A stretch of DNA of 5,694 bases, from contig SKQI01000047.1 in the NCBI GenBank assembly GCA_007119095.1, positions 1 through 5,694 on the forward strand, written 5' to 3'. The position numbers and the translations under genes are program-made. Positions 1-5,203 of the stretch are shown piece after piece (the stretch's first letter is position 1; each line of letters begins with the position of its first letter). The notes below the pieces were generated by a model, which was not told the origin of the DNA, ran no database searches, and saw only the letters and a program-made list of their open reading frames with translations. This DNA comes from Wenzhouxiangella sp. (GTDB lineage: Bacteria; Pseudomonadota; Gammaproteobacteria; Xanthomonadales; Wenzhouxiangellaceae).

Positions 1-163
1 ATGTTCCGGTGGCCTTGGGACCGGTATGTTTGGTCTGTGCTGTAGCGTGGGCACTTGGCTTTGATCGGAGCGGCTTGCTGGTTGATGGTCAGGGGATGGC
101 TTTGTGCGATTGGCCGTACCCACTCAGGCCGGGATCTGGCAGAGACCACCCGCTGCTGAGGTT

Positions 164-197
164 GGGAGGGGGTGGGTGCCTGGGTTGGGTTTTGGGG
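164..197 (+). other. Putative G-quadruplex motif
   Basis: Six runs of three or more G occur in 34 bases, at 164-166, 168-172, 174-176, 182-184, 187-189 and 194-197. The loops between them are 1, 1, 5, 2 and 4 bases. This comfortably meets the usual four-run G4 pattern, with two runs to spare. It lies about 140 bp past the stop codon of the minus-strand TMEM43-like gene, so the G-rich strand is the template strand for any read-through of that gene. The motif is directly visible; folding and any effect on transcription or replication are inference. Confidence 0.6.
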
Positions 198-222
198 CGA
201 AAACAGATGTTGTCGATAGCTG

Positions 223-284
223 CGGGTTCGGTCCCGGCCGCACGCACGGGCGCTTTACGCCCTGGAGCTTCTTGCCTGCGGCAA
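223..284. other. Cluster of three short hairpins
   Basis: Three perfect short inverted repeats follow each other closely. The first is CGGG/CCCG at 223-226 and 233-236 with a 6-base loop. The second is GGGCG/CGCCC at 248-252 and 258-262 with a 5-base loop. The third is TTGCC/GGCAA at 272-276 and 280-284 with a 3-base loop. A further pairing, AGCTT (266-270) with AAGCT (301-305), could enclose the third. No U-tract follows on either strand, so these are not standard intrinsic terminators. They may be a structured 3' end of the TMEM43-like transcript, part of a dispersed repeat, or chance pairing in GC-rich DNA. Confidence 0.3.
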
Positions 285-335
285 ACCGCTCAAGGGCTTC
301 AAGCTGTGCTGGGCCGGGCTACGGGTGCTAGCTGG

Positions 336-1520
336 TTATGGGGGTGGCAGGTTGGACTCGGGTTCGGGGGCGGGGGTTGTGGACTTGCCGCGTTGGCGGG
401 CCAGGTAGATCAGGCCGGCGCAGAGGGTCAGCAGCACGATGCTGAGCAGGGGGCGATAGAACAGCCAGGCCAGGGCGATGACCAACAGGGACAGCACCGA
501 GCCGAGAACGGCCGAAATCAGGCCGACGCCGGTAGCGGCAATGCTGCCCAGGATGGGCAGGACGTCGGCGACGACCTGGATGGGCTTGAGAATGGCACCG
601 AAACCCACGACTGCCATGACAATACCCAGCACGCGAAGGAACCAGGTCAGCATCGTGTTTTCACGCACCATCTGTTCGAACATCGCCTCGGCGCTGTGGT
701 GGCCGGCACGCAAGCGCTCGATGCTGGTGCCGCGGCTGGTCGTGTGAGTGCTCAAGTTGCCGCCGCTTTGGCGCGCAAGGATGGACACGGGCTGATCCTC
801 GACCACTTTCAGGCGAACGCGCAGGTCGCCAACTTCCGGACTCATCGGGTTGCCGATATACAGCCAGTCGGCATGCTCGGCATTGGCCCGCGCCTGCAGC
901 TCAGCGGGCAAGGCAGCGACATGACTAGCGTCCAGGCGCAGGTATTCACCCTGGCCGATCTGGCCGACCAGCCGCCCACTCAAGGAAAACGCGCCAACGC
1001 TGACATTGCCGGCACGTCGGGTCTCGGCACTGATCGGGAATGACGAAGGATTCTGGTGCTGGCCCGGCTGGTTGAAGCGACTGGAGTCGATCTGGCGCGA
1101 TGACCATTCGGTGCGGTAGGTATAGGTCGTGACCCGTTCCTCGGCACCGCCGGCGCGGGTGCGCGTTTCGGTGCTTGAGTCTTCGCGCCACTGGTACATC
1201 TCGACCTCGCGGATCAATGCGATGGCGTTTTTCTCAACGCCGAGCAACGGGTCGCTCAAGATCTCGCCGGAACTGGCCTGGCCGCTGACATGAACAAGAC
1301 GACCGTCATTGTTTGGGTCGATCGCATCGGCACTGACCGCAACCACTGCGGCCGCGCCCTCGGCCAGCCCCTTGGCGGTATTGACTGCCCGGCCTTCGTT
1401 CCACCACAGCAGAACGACGGCCGCGATAATCAGAATGAATCCGACAAAAATGCCTTTGAACGACTGCCCCATGCGCTGACCCCAGCCAGTGCGCGTGGTG
1501 GTTCTGAATGTTTGTGCCAT
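336..1520 (-). CDS. TMEM43 (LUMA)-family membrane protein
   Basis: The 394-residue product has the TMEM43 family architecture: one N-terminal membrane segment (about residues 23-40) followed by the WWNEGRAV signature (39-46). A large polar middle domain of about 245 residues follows. A C-terminal block of hydrophobic segments spans about 291-374, including TWFLR and AWLFYRP, and the tail is short and proline-rich. The family is known from human TMEM43, an inner-nuclear-membrane/ER protein; the role of bacterial members is not established. Membrane location is predicted from sequence, and enzymatic function is unknown. I chose the ATG at 1518-1520 because the family-like sequence begins there, a purine-rich GAGAGAG lies three bases upstream, and a candidate promoter lies just before it. 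The frame extends upstream to an ATG at 1592, which would add 24 residues of unconvincing sequence. The GST gene lies 80 bp upstream on the same strand. Confidence 0.85.
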   Translation of the reverse strand: MAQTFRTTTRTGWGQRMGQSFKGIFVGFILIIAAVVLLWWNEGRAVNTAKGLAEGAAAVVAVSADAIDPNNDGRLVHVSGQASSGEILSDPLLGVEKNAIALIREVEMYQWREDSSTETRTRAGGAEERVTTYTYRTEWSSRQIDSSRFNQPGQHQNPSSFPISAETRRAGNVSVGAFSLSGRLVGQIGQGEYLRLDASHVAALPAELQARANAEHADWLYIGNPMSPEVGDLRVRLKVVEDQPVSILARQSGGNLSTHTTSRGTSIERLRAGHHSAEAMFEQMVRENTMLTWFLRVLGIVMAVVGFGAILKPIQVVADVLPILGSIAATGVGLISAVLGSVLSLLVIALAWLFYRPLLSIVLLTLCAGLIYLARQRGKSTTPAPEPESNLPPP

Positions 1521-1553
1521 GGGCTCTCTCGATGCTTTCTTCGACTCGCGGGC

Positions 1554-1582
1554 AGTATTCACCAGCGAAGTCGAATATTCAA
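1554..1582 (-). promoter_or_regulatory. Candidate sigma70 promoter for TMEM43-like gene
   Basis: Read on the minus strand, TTGAAT (1582-1577) and AATACT (1559-1554) each match four of six bases of the -35 and -10 consensus. They are separated by exactly 17 bases. Transcription would begin near 1547, giving a leader of roughly 27 bases before the ATG at 1520. If real, it supports the shorter start and independent expression from the upstream GST gene. The -35 side overlaps the 8-bp palindrome GAATATTC (1573-1580). Such partial matches also occur by chance. Confidence 0.3.
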
Positions 1583-1600
1583 CGCCCGCCAACCGAAATA

Positions 1601-2278
1601 TCAGCCTGCAGGTGGGCCGAAGTCGTAGGGACCACCCGCTTCGAGGGCACGCTGGTAAGCGGGGCGCTGATGGCAGCGATCAACGAAATCATGAATGGCC
1701 GGGCGCTTGTCGCCAACCAGCCCTCGTGCCCGGGCGGCTTCCAGTGGGAAACACATTTGCACATCGGCGGCGCTGATCCGGGAGCCGGCGAACCAGTCGC
1801 GCTCCGACAAATGGGCTTCGACGAAATCCAGATGCGTGCGGATCTGCTGGCCGATGAAAGCCCGATCGACCTGGCCGGCAATGCCCTTGGCCAGGGGTCG
1901 CACCAGCAGCGGTGCCTTGGCACCGACGGTATCGAATACCAGCTTCAGCAGCAAGGGCGGCATCAGCGAGCCCTCGGCATACTGCATCCAGTAGTGAAAA
2001 TCCCAGTAGCCATCGGACTTCAGCGCCGGTGCCCAGCGTCCCTTGCCATAGCGGCGGGCCAGGTATTCGAGAATGGTGCCGGACTCGGCCAGGTTGCGGT
2101 CACCGTCGCTGATGACCGGCGATTTGCCCAAGGGGTGGACTTCGCGCAGCTCAGGCGGGGCCAGGCGCGTGTCGGGATCGCGCTCATAGAGGTGGATTTC
2201 ATAGTCCACGCCCAGCTCTTCCAGCATCCAGAGCACGCGCTGGGAGCGGGAATGCTCCAGGTGATGAACAATGATCAT
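1601..2278 (-). CDS. Glutathione S-transferase, Gtt1-like
   Basis: The 225-residue product has the usual GST length and two-domain layout. The N-terminal thioredoxin fold starts at once with strand IIVHHL. It carries HSRSQR (9-14, serines at the usual catalytic region), the cis-proline in SPVI (Pro54), and the glutathione-contacting ES pair in LAESG (Glu65-Ser66). The alpha-helical C-terminal domain begins near residue 90 and has an N-capping box in ISAAD (Ser169, Asp172). These features resemble the Gtt1-like group. The likely role is a cytosolic GSH-dependent transferase or peroxidase; the substrate cannot be read from sequence. The fold's first strand begins at the ATG, which fixes the start. 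No well-placed ribosome site is visible: a GAGG lies about 15 bases upstream, and the leader may be very short. It is divergent from the SDR gene and lies upstream of the TMEM43-like gene on the same strand. Confidence 0.9.
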   Translation of the reverse strand: MIIVHHLEHSRSQRVLWMLEELGVDYEIHLYERDPDTRLAPPELREVHPLGKSPVISDGDRNLAESGTILEYLARRYGKGRWAPALKSDGYWDFHYWMQYAEGSLMPPLLLKLVFDTVGAKAPLLVRPLAKGIAGQVDRAFIGQQIRTHLDFVEAHLSERDWFAGSRISAADVQMCFPLEAARARGLVGDKRPAIHDFVDRCHQRPAYQRALEAGGPYDFGPPAG

Positions 2279-2394
2279 GGTGTATGGAATTGACCTCGGT
2301 TAGTGTTTCTGCATGGTACTGCCTGGGTGCGAGTTTCACGTTCCGACAACGACACCACAGGCACTTTTCTCGCCCACCACGAAACAACCTGCCC
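2279..2394. promoter_or_regulatory. Divergent GST/SDR intergenic region
   Basis: This 116-bp gap must hold the promoters of both the minus-strand GST gene and the plus-strand SDR gene. On the plus strand TTGACC (2290-2295) matches the -35 consensus in five of six positions, but the segment 17 bases further on (2313-2318, ATGGTA) is a poor -10 and the call is weak. On the minus strand the same bases read TACCAT, a four-of-six -10, without a matching -35 at the right distance. Neither gene has a clear Shine-Dalgarno sequence. An ATG at 2284 is in frame with the SDR and would absorb most of the gap, but it adds 37 residues unlike the family. Confidence 0.35.
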
Positions 2395-3345
2395 ATGATT
2401 CGTTCAATCGCCAGCCTGTTTTTCTACGCTCGCTTTCTGCGCAGTTTCAGCACCCTGGGCTACCGGCGCGCGGCTACCGAGTGGGAAGACTTGACGCCGG
2501 ACTTCAGCGGACAGACCTGGCTGGTCACCGGTGCTACCGGCGGCATTGGCCGCCATACCGCGCTGACGGCCAATCAGCACGGCGCCCGGGTGATCGCCCT
2601 GGGGCGCAATCCGGACGCTCTGGCCAAGCTGAAGGAGGCGGCCGAGTATCCGCGTCGACTGCTGCCGGTCAACGTAGACTTGTCATCGATCCTCGCCATT
2701 GTCGAACTGCCGAACGAACGGGCCATCAAAAGCAAGCCCATCGATATCCTGGTCAACAATGTCGGGGTCCTTCTGAATCAACATGAACTGACTGATGAAG
2801 GCCTGGAGCGCTCCTTCGCCACCAATATCCTTGGGCCCTTCGTGCTGACCGAGACCTTGCAATCCGAACAGCGATTCGCGGACCAGGCGCTGGTCATCAA
2901 TGTCTCCTCCGGTGGCATGTACGGCTCACCGCTGGTCACTGAAGCGATGAACTGCACCGATGCCCGCCGGTTCGACGGCATGGCCGCCTACGCCCGGCAC
3001 AAGCGGGCCATGGTCGCCCTGACCCGCTGGTGGAACAGCCGGTGGCAGGGCGCACCGGCTGTTCAGGTAATGCATCCGGGCTGGGTCGATACCGCCGGGG
3101 TTCAGACCTCCCTGCCCTGGTTTCAGCGCACCCTGAAACCCTGGCTGCGCGATGCCGAGCAAGGCGCCGACACGATCTTCTGGCTGGCCGACCAGCGCCC
3201 GCCACCACCGGATGAAGGCGGCATCTGGCTGGATCGTGAGCTGCAGCCCGAACATGAATTCTCCTTTACCCGCAGAAGCGAGATTGGGCCGGATCAGCTA
3301 GTTGACTACTTGCAGGCCTGCGCGCAGGAGGCGCTGGCCTCGTAA
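2395..3345 (+). CDS. Short-chain dehydrogenase/reductase, DHRS12-like
   Basis: The 316-residue product is a classical SDR with an extra N-terminal stretch of about 38 residues. It shows the cofactor motif TGATGGIG (45-52), then Arg71 after the second strand, which favours NADP(H). It also has NNVG (121-124), Asn144, Ser171/Ser172 in VSSGGM, and the catalytic pair Tyr199-x3-Lys203 (YARHK). The long N-terminal part, SSGGM, HPGWVDTAGV (227-236) and the GADTIFWLA stretch (257-265) resemble eukaryotic DHRS12 from memory. The substrate is unknown; a lipid or other hydrophobic carbonyl or alcohol is only a guess. The hydrophobic IASLFFYARFL near the N-terminus could attach to membrane. I chose the ATG at 2395 because family similarity begins there and it gives the usual length, although no strong ribosome site precedes it. 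The gene is 80 bp upstream of the acyltransferase pair on the same strand. Confidence 0.88.
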   Translation: MIRSIASLFFYARFLRSFSTLGYRRAATEWEDLTPDFSGQTWLVTGATGGIGRHTALTANQHGARVIALGRNPDALAKLKEAAEYPRRLLPVNVDLSSILAIVELPNERAIKSKPIDILVNNVGVLLNQHELTDEGLERSFATNILGPFVLTETLQSEQRFADQALVINVSSGGMYGSPLVTEAMNCTDARRFDGMAAYARHKRAMVALTRWWNSRWQGAPAVQVMHPGWVDTAGVQTSLPWFQRTLKPWLRDAEQGADTIFWLADQRPPPPDEGGIWLDRELQPEHEFSFTRRSEIGPDQLVDYLQACAQEALAS

Positions 3346-3396
3346 CCGGGACCTTGGATGTTCAGGTCACAGCCGGGGCCGGTCAGGCTATCCTTG

Positions 3397-3416
3397 GCGA
3401 ACATGTTCGCGCGAAC
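3397..3416. promoter_or_regulatory. Two nested perfect palindromes before acyltransferase
   Basis: GCGAACATGTTCGC (3397-3410) is a perfect 14-bp palindrome. It overlaps GTTCGCGCGAAC (3405-3416), a perfect 12-bp palindrome. Together they give three alternating copies of the 6-mer GCGAAC or its complement. They lie in the 80-bp gap between the SDR stop and the preferred acyltransferase start. The pattern could be an operator for a dimeric regulator, with a third half-site. The GAAC-N2-GTTC spacing does not match LexA sites I know. It would be N-terminal coding sequence if the upstream TTG at 3354 were the true start. Confidence 0.35.
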
Positions 3417-3425
3417 CCATTTCTC

Positions 3426-4304
3426 TTGAAACTGTTCCTGGCCCGCCTGCTGATCCGCCTGCTGAGCTGGTTGCCACTGTGGCTGAGCCATGCCCTGGCC
3501 GTGCCGCTTGGCTGCTTGCTGAATGCGTTGCCGCTGCGCAAACACCGGGTCGTGGACAGAAATTTGACGCTGGCTTTCCCGGGCCTCGACGAACCGGGCC
3601 GGCGTCGTCTGCGCCGCGAACACTGGGTCGAAATGGCCCGGCTAGTCATGGAAATGGGCGTGGTATGGCACTGGAGCGAGCGCAAGCTGCTCAAGCATAT
3701 CGTGGCAGTCGAGGGCTGGGAGCATGTCGAATCTGCGCGCCAGCAGGGTCGAGGGTTTTTGATGGTCGGCGCGCACCTGGGCAATTGGGAAATCATGAAC
3801 CTGTATGCGACCATCCGCCAGCCCATGATCTGCCTGTACAAGGCCCCGAAAAACCCACGGGTAGACCAACTGCTGACCCGATCACGCCAGCGTTTCGGCG
3901 GCCAACTGGTTGCCAGCGGCAGCCCCGCGATGCGCAAATTGCTCAAGGCCTTGCGTGAGGGCGGCGGCATCGGCTTGCTGGCCGACCAGCAGCCCAAACA
4001 GGGTGAAGGCGTATTCACCCCCTTGTTCGGCGAGCCGGCTCTGACGATGACCCTGGTCAACCGCCTGGCCGGCCGCACCGACTGCGCCGTGATGCTGATG
4101 TCGACCCGGCGCATCCCCTTTCGCGGCTGGACCATTCGTGTTGATCGCGCCGATGATCGCGTGGCCGACCCGGATCCGGTCATAGCCAATACCTGTCTGC
4201 ATGAGTGGCTGGAGGCAAGTATCGGCGATACGCCTGCCCAGTACCTTTGGAGCTACAAACGCTACAGCATTCGGCCCCCGGGGCATGCCGGGATCTATTC
4301 GTGA
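3426..4304 (+). CDS. LpxL/HtrB-family acyltransferase, first of tandem pair
   Basis: From the TTG at 3426 the product has 292 residues, close to the roughly 300 usual for lipid A secondary acyltransferases. It begins with a membrane anchor (about 3-28) and the RNLTLAFP element (45-52). It carries the acyltransferase signature HLGNWE (His117, Glu122), Arg154 in the RSRQRFGG block, ADQQPK (Asp187), and PLFGEPALTMTL (199-210). The PAQYLWSYKR end is also typical. Such enzymes transfer an acyl chain, usually from acyl-ACP, to a lipid A precursor or lysolipid at the inner face of the cytoplasmic membrane. The exact acceptor is not readable here. The frame can start at TTG 3354, but family-like sequence begins at 3426 (reading MKLFLARLL), which I prefer; neither has a good ribosome site. 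The stop TGA overlaps the start of the next, paralogous gene by one base. Confidence 0.88.
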   Translation: MKLFLARLLIRLLSWLPLWLSHALAVPLGCLLNALPLRKHRVVDRNLTLAFPGLDEPGRRRLRREHWVEMARLVMEMGVVWHWSERKLLKHIVAVEGWEHVESARQQGRGFLMVGAHLGNWEIMNLYATIRQPMICLYKAPKNPRVDQLLTRSRQRFGGQLVASGSPAMRKLLKALREGGGIGLLADQQPKQGEGVFTPLFGEPALTMTLVNRLAGRTDCAVMLMSTRRIPFRGWTIRVDRADDRVADPDPVIANTCLHEWLEASIGDTPAQYLWSYKRYSIRPPGHAGIYS

Positions 4305-5203
4305 TGCGTGGATTGCTGTTCATTGCCGCAGGACTGATCCGGCTGCTGTCCTGGCTGCCGCTGTCGCTGCTGCATGCTCTGGCCTGGCCCATGGGCCGGG
4401 TGCTGTACTGGCTGCCGTGGAAGAAGCACGCCGTCATTCAGACCAACCTGGGGCTGTGTTTCCCTGAGCTGAATGCGGCTCAGCGACGGCGGCTGCATCG
4501 GGCCTACCTGGTCGAGCAGCTGCGGCTGGTACTCGAGGCCGGGGCGGTGTTCCACTGGTCCAGGGAGCGGATCGCCCGGCACGTGGAAGTGACTGGCTGG
4601 GATGAGGTGCTGGCGCAGGCCGACCAGGGACTGATGCTGGTCAGCGGCCACATTGGCAACTGGGAACTGCTGAACATCTGGATGTCGCAGCAGCTGCCGC
4701 TGGCCACGCTGTACAGGGCGCCGGAAAATGCCGCGCTGGATCGATTCATGACCCGCCCTCGGGAGCGTTTCGGCGGCCGAATGGTGCCCGGCGGCGGCCC
4801 CGCGCTGCGCCACTTGCTCAGCCAGCTGAAGAAGCGCCAGGCGGTCGCCGTGGCGGCCGACATCCAGCCCAAACGCGGTGACGGCGCGTTCGTGCCGCTG
4901 TTCGGGCAGCCTGCACTCACCATGACCCTGGTATCGGGGCTGGCCAGAAGAACAGATTGTGCCGTGTTTTTTTGCCATGCACTGCGGCGCCCGGGTGGTC
5001 GTGGCTGGCGCCTGCAGTTCGAACGCGCACCAGACTCTATCCGCGAGCCCGAGCCCGAGGCGGCACTTGCGGCCATGAACCAGTGGCTGGAAGCCAGTAT
5101 CCGCGAAGCCCCGGCCCAGTATCTTTGGCTGTACAAGCGCTTCAGCCGCCAGCCCGACGGCAGCAAGCCCTACCGACAGCAGCCGGCCTCAGCCACTGAC
5201 TAA
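4304..5203 (+). CDS. LpxL/HtrB-family acyltransferase, second of tandem pair
   Basis: The 299-residue product is a clear paralogue of the preceding gene; by eye about half the aligned residues are identical. It has an N-terminal membrane anchor (about 4-28) and NLGLCFP (48-54), a form close to E. coli LpxL. It also has HIGNWE (His116, Glu121), Arg153 in the RPRERFGG block, ADIQPK (Asp186), PLFGQPALTMTL (198-209), and the end motif PAQYLWLYKR followed by a short polar tail. All the residues expected for activity are present in both copies, so neither looks decayed. The ATG at 4304 shares its A with the upstream TGA (TGATG), an arrangement typical of translational coupling. A GTG one codon earlier (4301) is better spaced from GGGA at 4290-4293 and is a possible alternative. 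The pair may add two different acyl chains to the same lipid. The stop overlaps that of the convergent Sua5 gene. Confidence 0.9.
   Translation: MRGLLFIAAGLIRLLSWLPLSLLHALAWPMGRVLYWLPWKKHAVIQTNLGLCFPELNAAQRRRLHRAYLVEQLRLVLEAGAVFHWSRERIARHVEVTGWDEVLAQADQGLMLVSGHIGNWELLNIWMSQQLPLATLYRAPENAALDRFMTRPRERFGGRMVPGGGPALRHLLSQLKKRQAVAVAADIQPKRGDGAFVPLFGQPALTMTLVSGLARRTDCAVFFCHALRRPGGRGWRLQFERAPDSIREPEPEAALAAMNQWLEASIREAPAQYLWLYKRFSRQPDGSKPYRQQPASATD

Larger units (their letters stand above)
1..335. other. Gene-free left end, structured
   Basis: No convincing gene is visible in this stretch. Plus frame 1 stops at 43-45 and plus frame 2 at about 62-64, so at most the last codons of an upstream plus-strand gene could lie here. 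The third plus frame stays open from the left edge to 1043, but most of it is antisense to the TMEM43-like gene. The minus strand has no ATG anywhere in 1-335, so no ATG-initiated gene runs off the left edge. The stretch holds a G-quadruplex motif (164-197), three small hairpins (223-284), and a CCGGT/ACCGG inverted repeat at 6-24. It could be a 3' intergenic region, a decayed gene or a dispersed intergenic repeat; the window alone cannot decide. Confidence 0.55.

Noticed and set aside
6..24. CCGGT/ACCGG inverted repeat as a terminator of an upstream gene.
   Set aside because: The stem is only 5 bp with a 9-base loop, and no U-tract follows on either strand within the visible sequence.
9..1043. 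A 344-codon open frame on the plus strand starting with GTG.
   Set aside because: It is antisense to the TMEM43-like gene over 336-1043, its product is glutamine- and glycine-rich low-information sequence with no family match, and the minus strand has clear membrane segments and a family signature. GC-rich genes often leave such open antisense frames.
1521..1592. A 24-residue N-terminal extension of the TMEM43-like protein from the ATG at 1592.
   Set aside because: The extension is polar, has no signal-peptide character, and would cover a plausible promoter; the ATG at 1520 has a better-placed purine-rich site.
1508..2293. A 261-codon plus-strand open frame opposite the GST gene.
   Set aside because: The minus-strand reading has complete GST motifs and normal length; the plus-strand product is a shadow with no domain.
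2284..2394. A 37-residue N-terminal extension of the SDR from the ATG at 2284.
   Set aside because: The added residues do not resemble the family, and the start would leave only 5 bp to the divergent GST start, with no room for promoters.
3326..3331. A perfect AGGAGG Shine-Dalgarno-like sequence before the first acyltransferase.
   Set aside because: It lies in the last codons of the SDR, 22 bases before the nearest in-frame TTG (3354) and far from 3426, and no suitable start codon is 5-10 bases downstream.
4295..4978. Long minus-strand open frames opposite the second acyltransferase (also 4504-5166, and 3383-4189 opposite the first).
   Set aside because: The plus-strand proteins carry catalytic motifs in order; the antisense frames give arginine/serine- or glutamine/proline-rich products with no recognisable domain.
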